Made by a program: the position numbers and the translations under genes. From NCBI RefSeq assembly GCF_023822005.2, contig NZ_CP098806.1, positions 4,154,001-4,218,000 of the forward strand: DNA of 64,000 nucleotides. Direction: 5' to 3'. Source of the stretch: Dyadobacter fanqingshengii. GTDB taxonomy: Bacteria; Bacteroidota; Bacteroidia; Cytophagales; Spirosomataceae. Shown here piece after piece: positions 46,451 to 54,821 of the stretch (within the stretch, counting starts at the first letter, position 1; each line of letters starts with the position of its first letter). The notes beneath the pieces were generated by a model. The model searched no databases and was not told the DNA's origin. It was given only the letters and a program-made list of their open reading frames with translations.

Positions 46451-47280
46451 TCCACACCAGCAGTCGGCTCCGTGCTGTGATGCAATACAATGAGAAGAAG
46501 CTGGAACAGGGACATGCGGAATGCATTACGGCTATCAACTATCCAAAGGATGCGGATGCCCTAAATTTTGATCAAAAGCTGAACCGGATACAGCGGCAAC
46601 TAGCTTTGAACAAAAGAACAAAGGTCAATACGGTTCACGTGTCTTTGAACTTTGATCCGTCGGAAAAGCTGAGCAAAGAACAACTTGCGGAGATCTCGAA
46701 AGCCTATTTAAAAGGTATTGGATTTGATAAACAACCCGCCCTCGTATACGAGCACCGGGATGCCGGTCACCCGCACGTGCATATCGTGACGACCAACATC
46801 AAAGCTGATGGAAGCCGGATCTCACTGCACAACTTGGGCAAAAATCAATCTGAGAAAACCAGGAAAGAAATTGAGATAGATTTTGGTTTGGTAAAGGCAC
46901 AAGATCGAAAAGCGCAGGAGTTTAATTTAAAACCCGTCAGCATTAAAGCGGCGTATGGAAAGTCAGAAACCAAGAAGGCAATTGCCAATGTGCTCGAAAT
47001 GGTTCTGAACGATTACAAGTTCACCACGATTGGCGAATTGAATGCAGTGCTCAACCAATATAATGTTGCGGCAGACATTGGATCAGAGGGGTCGAGGATC
47101 AGAAAGAACAATGGCATTTTATACCGTGTGCTGGATAAAGATGGCAACCGGGTTGGAGTGCCCATCAAAGCAGGCGACTTTCATTTCAAGCCAACACATA
47201 GAAATCTGAAAGTGCGGTTTCTGTTCAATGAGATGAATCCAACCGTACGAAAGATTCGTTACGGATTAGGAATAGTATAG
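46438..47280 (+). CDS. Relaxase N-terminal part (MOBP-like), truncated by frameshift
   Basis: 280 codons. The catalytic region is intact: an N-terminal HTSSRLRAVMQYNEKK, then the metal-binding HRDAGHPHVHIV (HxH) near residues 106-117 and VTTNIKADGSRISLHN. The nucleophilic Tyr could be the conserved Tyr17. The frame stops after VRKIRYGLGIV, while the expected continuation NSIDFTLYGIQNVS is in another frame. An 11-nt insertion near 47257-47267 (a partial duplication around GATT) would explain it. The relaxase nicks oriT and leads the strand into a recipient. Confidence 0.82.
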   Translation: MVAVIHTSSRLRAVMQYNEKKLEQGHAECITAINYPKDADALNFDQKLNRIQRQLALNKRTKVNTVHVSLNFDPSEKLSKEQLAEISKAYLKGIGFDKQPALVYEHRDAGHPHVHIVTTNIKADGSRISLHNLGKNQSEKTRKEIEIDFGLVKAQDRKAQEFNLKPVSIKAAYGKSETKKAIANVLEMVLNDYKFTTIGELNAVLNQYNVAADIGSEGSRIRKNNGILYRVLDKDGNRVGVPIKAGDFHFKPTHRNLKVRFLFNEMNPTVRKIRYGLGIV

Positions 47281-47711
47281 ATTTTACTTTGTATGGCATA
47301 CAAAACGTGTCACTGCCCAGACTTATCAATATTCTTCAAAAAGACGGGATCGATACGGTAATCCGAAAAAATGAAGAAGGCCTGCTATACGGGATCACAT
47401 ATTGTGATCATCGAACGAGATCCGTCTTCAACGGAAGTGCATTGGGTAAGCAGTATAGCGCGAAGGGTATTGCCGAGCGATGCATCGAGGATCCTTTTTC
47501 TCTTCATCAGCAAAAATCTCAAAGGATTGGGATGAATGTGGGACAGGCTGCTAGCGGAGGTAATGTTGACCATGCCGAAAATGGTAGATCGTTGGAGACT
47601 GATAAGTCTCTTGATTCTTTGTTGTCTCCCGTCAAGGATGGCGAGTACACGCCGCATCAGTTGAAAAAGCCGAAACGGAAGAAGCAGAAAGGCTTTTCGA
47701 TGGGATTTTGA
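47232..47711 (+). pseudogene. Relaxase C-terminal part, out of frame
   Basis: Open from 47232 to 47711. IRNSIDFTLYGIQNVSLPRL, KDGIDTVIRKNEEGLLYGI and FNGSALGKQYSAKGI are the conserved distal part of Bacteroidota relaxases. The end (KKPKRKKQKGFSMGF) is basic. It has no start codon of its own besides a TTG at 47289, so it is probably not made. Confidence 0.75.
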
Positions 47712-47722
47712 CCTATGGTAAG

Positions 47723-47865
47723 GTTGCGCTTGCACCACAGCGCAACGAAAGGTACAAAGCAAAAAGTGACGACTGCAAATCCATCGGCTATTTACCGCGG
47801 CTGTCACCGCTCCTTAAACCGCCTCATGGATTTGCAGTCAAGGGGTGAACCCCGTCACTTTTCGC
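47723..47865. other. Structured non-coding region of nested hairpins
   Basis: Hairpin 1: GTTGCGC (47723-47729) with 47740-47746. Hairpin 2, long: AAAAGTGAC (47762-47770) with 47854-47862 enclosing a 14-bp stem 47771-47784/47826-47839 (GACTGCAAATCCAT); a small hairpin GGGGTGAACCCC sits at 47842-47853 as a side branch. Lies directly after the mobilization genes. It could be a structured RNA, a terminator complex or a replication/transfer signal; not recognised. Confidence 0.45.
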
Positions 47866-48013
47866 TTTGAGTTAGAATAGGCGACAGCGCTGAGGTGAAA
47901 AATAATAGTATGAAATTAAACGACAATTAAAAGCAACGAAGGCACTGCTCTTCTATGCCTAGAGCATTGCGCCGGGCGACGGGTTGTTCCGCATCTATTT
48001 GCTGAGCTACAAC

Positions 48014-48039
48014 AAAAAAGGACTGTCAACAACAGTCCT
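48014..48039 (-). terminator. Intrinsic terminator
   Basis: On the minus strand, AGGACTGT (48032-48039 complement) with loop TGTTG and ACAGTCCT (48019-48026 complement) then TTTTTTG. It ends the small minus-strand reading frame at 48047. Confidence 0.75.
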
Positions 48040-48046
48040 CCAATTT

Positions 48047-48166
48047 CTAAGCTTTCACCCCCATTTGTTCGAGTCCTTCCCAAAGTTCTTTCTGTTCAAA
48101 GAGAGCTGACTTTTTAGCTTTATCAGAGGGAATATTCAAGTGGTAAAGAACGAGATCACGGATCAT
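48047..48166 (-). pseudogene. Short remnant or small protein, unknown
   Basis: 39 codons: MIRDLVLYHLNIPSDKAKK, then SALFEQKELWEGLEQMGVKA. The composition is natural and a terminator follows, but the frame is blocked by a stop at 48197 upstream. It reads like the C-terminal end of a larger helical protein, so a remnant is more likely than a gene. Family not recognised. Confidence 0.4.
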
Positions 48167-48199
48167 TTTGAGCGATTGGGATAATTCCCGACAGCCCTA

Positions 48200-48872
48200 T
48201 CAATCGACGATCTACAGAAAATCTGCCTGCGATTGCGTCAGCGGAGCGCCGTTATCTAATACGTGACGTGCATCATTCGTTGCGTTGACTGAATTTGTGT
48301 TTGAGTCAACACCTTACCATCTGAAGTTTGCATGGCAATGGTTTTTGGATGAATAAATAAGGAGAGGTCACCGCAAACTTCAACGAAGAAACACTTCGGC
48401 CGGGTTTCAGACTTACACCCGTATGCCTCTCTAAGGCCATTTTGGCCCGGATATTTTAATAAAATCGATAAAGTGCTTCTAATAAGTTTGCAGGTTACCG
48501 AGAACTAAAAGGAGCAGCCGCAATGCTAGATTTTGGATGTGAAGATTAGTGAGGGCATGAAGGGTCTGCTGGGGCAGTCGAAGGGCGGATAAGTTGCAAC
48601 TCCTTTGTTACCGATGTCTATTCTTCTCAAAAGAATTGATCGGTAACCTAATCTTCGGGAGAGCTATTAAGGTGAATGTCAATGCAAGTACCGGATTTTT
48701 TAGGGATTTGAAATCCAATCATATATGTTCGCAAATTTAATATCGGTAAGACTTTTATTATTATTTTTATAACTTTGTAATGCTTGGCATAGTAGCTTAC
48801 TAATTACCACACAGGTATAAGGCGAGCCTTTCAGGTACTCGATAGTTCACCCAAAGTGGTGGGTGGTAAGCG
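48200..48872. other. Non-coding stretch with an integrase scar
   Basis: About 670 bases with no credible gene. Only the 63-nt integrase 3' end (48530-48592) is recognisable. The rest is AT-rich and broken in all frames. Confidence 0.5.
48530..48592 (+). pseudogene. 3' remnant of a second integrase gene
   Basis: Reads ILDVKISEGMKGLLGQSKGG-stop, closely matching the last 20 residues of the island integrase (ILDVKISEDMKGLRERLKGM), with matching DNA (GGATGTGAAGATTAGTGAGG). Nothing upstream extends the match. It marks the former end of another integrase, so part of the island came from a second element. Confidence 0.75.
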
Positions 48873-49835
48873 CTAGCCTGGCAACTTCAGACCGCGTAGC
48901 GGTTCGTACACAGAATATAGCCATACGCGCTGATCAATTTTTCCATCTTTAGTACTTATTAGCCTTTTGCGAATAAGAATTACTTGGACAATGGTTTTTT
49001 GCCTGTGAGGAAAGATTACTTCAGCCCTTAAACTAATAAAATCGCTAAGAGTATATTCTCCCTCTGATTTATCAGATTCAACTGGTTTTGTAATTTGATA
49101 GGCCTTGTCAATGCCCAAAATAATTTTTTTCGCAACGCAAAGAAGTTGCATGCCCTGTATTATTCTTGCATAGCCTTTCTTTGCATCAGTCATGTGTCTC
49201 CAGCCAACCCTGTTCACATTAACTTCTCCCAGTCCTGGATTAGTTCTTTTTTTGGCATCTGATTTACTCCATTCATTATAGTATTTTCTTCCACTACCTA
49301 TAATTGACTCATCAATCCTAAGATAGGCTAAATCGGAATTTTTGATTTCTACGATTGAAGAGACATTGCTTTGTTTTATATAGTTTCCCATTTTTTTGAA
49401 GGCCCCCTTCGAATGTTCTCCAAACTTTTGAATTTTAGGAACTAAGATAATATTTCTATTCTCTCGGGAATAAGAAGATTCTGATTTCAGGTCTGTCCAA
49501 TAAGTAATCTTTTCATCGCTAACATAAACTAATATGACCGCTCCTGGAAGGGTATTCCAGCGTGGGCGATGGCTCTCAATATATTTCTTGCTAACGTTGA
49601 TTCCAATGTGGTCATGGCGACTTGCGCTATTTGACTGGTACCCGTCTCCGGCTTTTATTTGCATATATATCACTTCGCCAGTTACTTCCCCTTGTTTTCT
49701 AATGAGAACCATTGCATCTATTGAGTCATCATTTTCTTGGTCAATTTTTTGAAAATCACTTTTCCATTTATCATTTACAATCGCATTCACAATTAGTGAG
49801 CCGTCAATACCTTTAAATTGTCGTCCTGTTTTCAT
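48873..49835 (-). CDS. DUF4365 protein, putative PD-(D/E)XK-like nuclease with unknown C-terminal domain
   Basis: About 320 residues from the ATG at 49835 (MKTGRQFKGIDGSLIVNAIV); the frame is open to 49883. In residues 15-150, DDSIDAMVLI and GEVTGEVIYMQIKAGDGY give the Asp...QxK arrangement of DUF4365, considered a restriction-endonuclease-like fold. About residues 190-320 are different: NVNRVGWRHMTDAKKGYARI then LLCVAKKIILGID and ILIRKRLIST. The WRHMT/R...LL..AKKI pattern reminds me of BECR-type RNase toxins, which is tentative. It lies 145 nt downstream of the RloC-like gene on the same strand and may be its partner. Confidence 0.65.
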   Translation of the reverse strand: MKTGRQFKGIDGSLIVNAIVNDKWKSDFQKIDQENDDSIDAMVLIRKQGEVTGEVIYMQIKAGDGYQSNSASRHDHIGINVSKKYIESHRPRWNTLPGAVILVYVSDEKITYWTDLKSESSYSRENRNIILVPKIQKFGEHSKGAFKKMGNYIKQSNVSSIVEIKNSDLAYLRIDESIIGSGRKYYNEWSKSDAKKRTNPGLGEVNVNRVGWRHMTDAKKGYARIIQGMQLLCVAKKIILGIDKAYQITKPVESDKSEGEYTLSDFISLRAEVIFPHRQKTIVQVILIRKRLISTKDGKIDQRVWLYSVYEPLRGLKLPG

Positions 49836-50028
49836 TTTGTTCGAAATTCTAAAAAGGTTAACTAATTGGTATGTAACCCTCATTTTTATTTATCGCTTCC
49901 TGAATAGTTAATATCGCGCGATCTATTGTCAGAAAGATCAGTTATACTTAAAGTCTCATTATATTCAGACGTCCCTCCATTTAGCGTGATTTTGCTCTGA
50001 AAAACAAGCTGGTCGTTTCTACTTCAAA

Positions 50029-52644
50029 TTATTGTTTGGCCACCTTTCTAATTTTAGCCTTTATATCGTCAAACCGTTTTATCTCACTATTGAGATCGTT
50101 AGGTTCAGGCTTTTTGTAAGCGTATTTATCACTGTGGGTATGCCCTTCCATATGTCTACAACATTGGGCGAAACTGTCTTGTAACTGATCAATCAGCTGG
50201 CGATCAAAATGGACCTTTGACAATGCATCGATGCTTACCCGCTCGTTAAATCGCTGGACAACACTACCAAACAGTTCATGGATTACCAGGACTTCATAAC
50301 TAGTCCTTAGGCAAGCAAATCCAGATCTAATCAAATATTCGCGGTTACTCGGGGAGCAATCAAACTTCGCAGCCTCGGTGTATAGGTTTCTGGCGAGTTC
50401 CGCATTTCGATACTCTCGTTCATATGATGGAGAATTATTCAGCCAAACCTGGCCAGGGTTACCCCCTCGGTTTTCAATCCAATGACAGGAGTGCTCAACG
50501 TTCAAATCGCCACAATGGCCTATCAATGATGACAAAAATATAAGGTCATGTGTAAAAATAATTGTCTGTTTCGAGCTACTTTCTACAACTATACGTCTAG
50601 CGATCTCACTTTTTCTTTTTTCGTCCAAAGAATTGACTGGGTCGTCAAAAATAAGTCCTCTATTTGCTTCTGAAAGCCTCGTTTCAACAAGATAGTCGGC
50701 AATTGCAATGACTTTTTGTTCACCCTCGCTCAGTACGGCGTGTGGGTTTTTACCTTTGAGTTTTAACTGTCTATAAGACTTACCGGCAGAGCCTGTATGT
50801 GCTATTTCGATTCCAAAATTTCCATTCAGATTATGGCATTCTTTATTGAACTCATCAATGTATTTTTGATTGAAGTACTTGTCGGAAAGACTTTTTTCGG
50901 CATTTGTTACATCTGTCTTTGCCTTCTTGAAATTTGCTTTGCCGGCCATATGTATCCATTGCTGATCAATCAGGCAGCTTTCAAATTTTGAAATATTGGA
51001 ATTGAATTTTTCCTTGTGATCGAGAAAGGTTTTTTCCTTTTTTAATTTTTCAAGCTCCCTCAGCAAGTCATTATTCTTGACTATTTTGATTTTACTCTCA
51101 ATTTCGGATTCAATATCTTGATGATGCCTGAGTGTGGTCTGAAATTGTTCGCTAGCAAAAGGCTTTTTCTCCCTAAGGCTTGTCAAAATCTTGTTTCTGA
51201 GAGTATGTTGTTCTTTTAAGCCATGCTTGATTTCCTTTAACCGAGCAGGGTAGTTGTCGTTCATCCACACAACGAGAACATTATCCTCTGGCAGTAGATC
51301 AAATTTCAGCTCCTCAAATGTAATCACGATCTTTTCCAGTACATTCAAAGCGCCTCTAGCATTTTCTTCGGCAAGGCTTTTGATAAATGCCCAATAATCA
51401 TCGATTAAAGATTGAGCTTCTCGAGTCAACAGTTGCTGACATAAAATGCAATAATCCCCGTCTTCCGGATAATTCGTATCTCCACTCTTCTGAGTCTTGG
51501 CAAATTTTTCAGCAGAAAGGATAAACTGCTTCCACTCGTCAGTTCCAATGTCAAGAATGGTTTCCGATTGAAATTTTTGACTCCCTTCAGCTTTTGCAAT
51601 CGCCTCTTTTTCCAAGTAATCCTCAATAGTTTTGTTAATTTTCTCCAATGCGTTAGTTGAAAAAAAGCGATTAAGGGTATCAATTGAGGTTTTATTGTCG
51701 GTAATAAGCTTTTTTAGATTTTCGAGGTGCTTGATTTCCTTCTCCGTATTTTTTGATGCAACCAGAAGATCATCATGATTTTTGTTTTTTTGTGATTGTT
51801 GCTGTTTGTCTTCATCAGAAAACGGAGTATACTTATTCAACGCCTCTTTTTTTGTATTGGCATTGATTTCTATCACAGCAGTTTTAATCTCGGATTCACC
51901 GTCGAACAGGGCCGAAAGATCTTGAGGTGTACTAGAATTCTTTAGAAATGTTAATTCTGTCTCTAGCTTCTTCTCTACCTGACCAATTGCAGCACTCATC
52001 TCGCCGAAGAAGCTCAGGCCAGCGGGTCGGAATTCGAATTCATTTTTTTGATCTAAATGGCAGATCACGCTCTTTCCGTCAAATACTGAAAACTGCTCGA
52101 ATTCTGCCCTAGCGCGATCTTTCAAGGTTAATGATATTTTGGTTGTTCCAGAAACAAAAAGAAAATTCGCACCAACTGGCTTGTGACCAGCCGCAATATG
52201 CACGTTCGGCAAAATTTCTTCCCGAGATTTGGAATGGAATACTTGCTTTAAGAGCCGCGTGTACCCGGTTTTGCCAGAACCGTTGGAACCGAAAATAATT
52301 GTGAGGTTAGGTCCGAACTCTAGTTTCTGCCCCTCTACCAACGCGTTCACACCTTCTACATTTTCGAGTTTGGCGAAGACCAAATCACCCTTATGACGTC
52401 TCGCACTGTCAGGATTGTAATTGACAGTAATTTCTGGGCGCTCTGTTTTTTCAAGGAGACCAAGCTGCTCCATCAGACAAACATACGCCGTATCTATTTC
52501 TTCATCTGAGATTCCCCAGCCAGACAATCGCCGCTCAGCCAAAAACTTCGACCAGTACGGCAACTCGTTGGCAAATTTTTTAATGGCAGACTCTAATGTG
52601 TCGGCTTGTCCATTTGGAGATTTAGTTGACGTATTTTCAGCCAT
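50029..52644 (-). CDS. Zinc-hook AAA/ABC ATPase with HEPN/anticodon-nuclease-like tail (RloC-like)
   Basis: 871 residues. N-terminal helical lead (1-80), then Walker A GSNGSGKT (119-126), two long coiled coils (about 250-380 and 470-600) separated by a CxxC, Cys399-Ile-Leu-Cys402, as in a Rad50/RloC zinc hook. The second ATPase half has signature LSEGEQKVIAIADY (638-651), Walker B LIFDDPVNSLD (664-674) and H-loop FTHD (697-700). The C-terminal 120 residues are helical and carry Arg780-x3-Glu784 and Arg830-x4-His835, resembling the Arg-Glu-His triad of PrrC/RloC and the Rx4H of HEPN RNases. RloC cleaves tRNA when DNA damage or phage is sensed. Assignment to RloC proper is not certain. Confidence 0.7.
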   Translation of the reverse strand: MAENTSTKSPNGQADTLESAIKKFANELPYWSKFLAERRLSGWGISDEEIDTAYVCLMEQLGLLEKTERPEITVNYNPDSARRHKGDLVFAKLENVEGVNALVEGQKLEFGPNLTIIFGSNGSGKTGYTRLLKQVFHSKSREEILPNVHIAAGHKPVGANFLFVSGTTKISLTLKDRARAEFEQFSVFDGKSVICHLDQKNEFEFRPAGLSFFGEMSAAIGQVEKKLETELTFLKNSSTPQDLSALFDGESEIKTAVIEINANTKKEALNKYTPFSDEDKQQQSQKNKNHDDLLVASKNTEKEIKHLENLKKLITDNKTSIDTLNRFFSTNALEKINKTIEDYLEKEAIAKAEGSQKFQSETILDIGTDEWKQFILSAEKFAKTQKSGDTNYPEDGDYCILCQQLLTREAQSLIDDYWAFIKSLAEENARGALNVLEKIVITFEELKFDLLPEDNVLVVWMNDNYPARLKEIKHGLKEQHTLRNKILTSLREKKPFASEQFQTTLRHHQDIESEIESKIKIVKNNDLLRELEKLKKEKTFLDHKEKFNSNISKFESCLIDQQWIHMAGKANFKKAKTDVTNAEKSLSDKYFNQKYIDEFNKECHNLNGNFGIEIAHTGSAGKSYRQLKLKGKNPHAVLSEGEQKVIAIADYLVETRLSEANRGLIFDDPVNSLDEKRKSEIARRIVVESSSKQTIIFTHDLIFLSSLIGHCGDLNVEHSCHWIENRGGNPGQVWLNNSPSYEREYRNAELARNLYTEAAKFDCSPSNREYLIRSGFACLRTSYEVLVIHELFGSVVQRFNERVSIDALSKVHFDRQLIDQLQDSFAQCCRHMEGHTHSDKYAYKKPEPNDLNSEIKRFDDIKAKIRKVAKQ

Positions 52645-52885
52645 GTTTTAATTTGCTTAAATTCTAAGTGTTTGCGTGATTTTCACATAACGAGGAGTAG
52701 TTTGTCGTGATTAACGTTGTTGCTTTTTTAGGGGCTACGAAAGAATTTGCCAATTTCCACTGTCTTTCATTAATGTCCAGACCTGACGTACACTTTCTAA
52801 GTGCCTGCATGACACCTTTCTACCTTCCGAATGCCAACTAATTGCTGTTTTCTTAGCAAACGGTAAGCCTCCGCCCAAAAATGGC
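52645..52885. other. Intergenic, nothing recognised
   Basis: About 240 bases upstream of the RloC-like gene, broken in all frames. It must hold that gene's promoter, but no -7/-33 pair stands out. Confidence 0.35.
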
Positions 52886-53109
52886 CTACGCCTTCGCAGC
52901 GGAAGCAATTTCATTTAAAACCCGAACATCCCCTCCCGAAACGGAAATCCGCTCTCCCGTAATCCACACCGCATCATCGGAATCAAGAAATACGGATGCT
53001 TTCGCAATGTCTTCGGGCCGACCTCTGCGACCGTGCGGTGTATTGGCAACAAACATTTTCTCATACTCACCGTCGGGGCGACATCCGCGCTGGTTACATT
53101 GAAATTACC
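52886..53109 (-). pseudogene. SDR oxidoreductase, C-terminal fragment
   Basis: Minus strand reads EKMFVANTPHGRRGRPEDIA, then KASVFLDSDDAVWITGERIS and VSGGD, the classical end of a Rossmann SDR, stopping at 52886. Upstream, GNFNVTSADVAP is in another frame, so there is a frameshift near 53070. The cofactor and catalytic parts are missing. A dead remnant. Confidence 0.75.
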
Positions 53110-53640
53110 TCACCCAACTTCCATCTTCGCCATATCCTTCCAGATATAATGCGGAGCTGACTCGCGCAATGCCCAATTAATACTCATCGGCTTCGCTCCG
53201 TAATGGTCGATAATCCGCTAGGCCCAGGAAGACACAGGCAATTATATTGTCGAATTCATCATTGTTCTTCTCCCGCACAAAAAGAAGAATCGATTTTCCC
53301 GTTTGCTTTTGCTTTACATACGACAGCCCCTTGCCAGTTTCAGGCCGGACCGTGTTCTGAGACTGCCAGTGAAATATCTTTTCACTTACTGCGTAATCGT
53401 TATACAATGTGGTCGGAGAGTAATTTGCTTCTGTCTTTTCCAGCGTTATGAGCAGCAGCTCGGCATTCTTTGCTTCCAGGTTAACAACCCCTTCCCGGTT
53501 GCTGGATTTCCTTTTAAATGTGCTTTCTCCGAAAGCGGCCAAGATCTGTTCTCTCGAATATCGGCTATGTACTTTGAGCGGTTGAACGAAAGGCAGAGAT
53601 TGAACCACTTGCAAATCCGGTACCGGGTAGTGTCGCAACA
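53110..53640 (-). pseudogene. DUF3427 domain fragment (tail of a DEAD/DEAH-type helicase)
   Basis: SRYSREQILAAFGESTFKRK, ELLLITLEKTEANYSPTTLY, FHWQSQNTVRPETGKGLSYV and ILLFVREKN form DUF3427, normally the C-terminus of large SF2 helicases of defence islands. A frameshift near 53205 switches to DHYGAKPMSINWALRESAPH and YIWKDMAKMEVG-stop at 53110, which is the domain's true end. The helicase itself is gone; the 5' end is fused to the Fic remnant. Confidence 0.7.
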
Positions 53641-54300
53641 GCTCTATCCCGCATTCCCTCGTTGACCAGACGGCCGAGAAAGGCAGCAAAAGGTTCAATG
53701 TCCTGTTCCACACTGGCTTTTTCCAATAACTCCATATATTCGTCGCGACTTCCCACAGGTATTACCGTCCATGGATCCTCCCGAAGCCAGCATCGCATTC
53801 ATCAGAAATCGCGCCATACGTCCATTGCCATCCATATAAGGGTGAATGAACACAAATATGAAATGTCCCAATACCGCCCTTACCGATGCTTCGGGCTCTT
53901 CTTGCAGAAGCTCGAACAATATGGGCATAGCGTCTCTCATGGCATCAACATTGAGCGGTACGTGTTTGGAATTACCGATATAAACCTGATGGTTCCTGTA
54001 TCCGGCAAGATCTGCGCCCGTCAGGATACCTGCTGCTACACTTGGATCAAACATTTCCCTGTACCATTTCGAGTGGTCTTTGTCCGCGAGCATTCCTGCA
54101 TCTTCACCTCGCAGTATGGCTTTGATACTCTCAGTTACAGATTGAAAAGCCTGGTAGTATCGTCTGGCAGCCATTGCGTCGCGTTGTTTACGATGTTTTT
54201 CATTGGCATTCCACTCCCCCGAACTTACTTTGGCAATCAGTTCGGGCGTGACCCTGTAACGTTCAATGGAAATCGAATGATAGGCATCTGTGGTTGCCAT
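53565..54300 (-). pseudogene. Fic/DOC family protein, frameshifted
   Basis: From the ATG at 54300 (MATTDAYHSISIERYRVTPE), a Fic domain with the complete active-site motif HPYMDGNGRMAR. After LMNAMLASGG the frame runs into SMDGNTCGKSRR and stops at 53695, while the expected PWTVIPVGSRDEYMELLEKA continues in the next frame (to 53565), so one base has been gained or two lost near 53775. Fic enzymes transfer AMP onto proteins. The catalytic loop is before the frameshift, so a truncated product of 201 residues could be made, but decay is more likely. Divergent from hipB. Confidence 0.78.
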
Positions 54301-54330
54301 ATCAATCCATCAAATCAGGCTGTTATTAAT

Positions 54331-54402
54331 CTATTGACGATTGATGTGTCAATACTATTAAATCATGTTGTGACATTTCTATTAAACCATGTTGTGACAA
54401 TT
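54331..54402. repeat. Three 24-bp direct repeats between fic and hipB
   Basis: Units start at 54331, 54355 and 54379, exactly 24 bp apart. The last two share CTATTAAAYCATGTTGTGAC (one mismatch in 21); the first is degenerate (about 15 of 24). They sit in the divergent promoter region, like operator iterons for a regulator. Confidence 0.6.
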
Positions 54403-54462
54403 TTACTGGATAGTGAAAAATCACAACTACCATGCGGAATAAAATATGTCGAATAGCGAAGC

Positions 54463-54520
54463 TATACCTGATCTGGTATAATCCAGCCAAACTAGTTAGC
54501 TTTATACCTTAACGGGTATA
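54463..54520. promoter_or_regulatory. Two HipB-type operators
   Basis: TATACC-N6-GGTATA at 54463-54480 and again at 54503-54520. The copies are exactly 40 bp apart, so on the same face of the helix. They stand just before the hipB ATG (54525), the arrangement expected for autoregulation by a HipB-like dimer. Confidence 0.75.
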
Positions 54521-54524
54521 TAAC

Positions 54525-54749
54525 ATGTCTACTTTTTCATCATTCTTGAAAGAAAGGCGTAAGGCAGTTGGGCTTACACAGGAAGAACTTGCTTTCAAGG
54601 CAGGTGTCGGTCTGCGCTTTGTTCGTGATTTGGAACAAGGTAAGAAAACACTTCGACTTGATAAGGTCAATCAAGTTCTGTGGCTATTTGGAAAGGAAGT
54701 TGGTGTAGTGGATCTCAAACAGGAATTAGAAAAAGAAAAAGACAAATAG
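54525..54749 (+). CDS. hipB: HTH regulator, HipB/y4mF type antitoxin-like
   Basis: 74 residues: an XRE-type helix-turn-helix, LKERRKAVGLTQEELAFKAGVGLRFVRDLEQGKKTLR, abbreviated here as LTQEELAFKAG...RFVRDLEQG, with C-terminal LDKVNQVLWLFGKEVGVVDL typical of the HipB partner of the HipA kinase. No hipA follows; the island ends 380 bp later. It probably represses its own promoter through the two operators upstream. An orphan antitoxin or regulator. Confidence 0.85.
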   Translation: MSTFSSFLKERRKAVGLTQEELAFKAGVGLRFVRDLEQGKKTLRLDKVNQVLWLFGKEVGVVDLKQELEKEKDK

Positions 54750-54778
54750 ACTCCTTCAATTAATAGAAATGTCACTTC

Positions 54779-54821
54779 GCAAACTTTCGGCAACAAATCC
54801 TTATTACTGCCGAAAGTTTGC
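54779..54821 (+). terminator. Hairpin after hipB, probable terminator
   Basis: A perfect 14-bp stem, GCAAACTTTCGGCA (54779-54792) with 54808-54821, 15-nt loop, then TTTCG. It lies 30 bases after the hipB stop. Confidence 0.6.

Noticed and set aside
48066..48078. Sequence TTGTTCGAGTCCT resembling a tRNA T loop, considered as an internal att site
   Set aside because: The match to the core is only seven bases and it lies inside a reading frame with coding-like composition.
53662..54456. Plus-strand frame of 264 codons
   Set aside because: Antisense to the Fic gene, which contains the complete HPYMDGNGRMAR motif.
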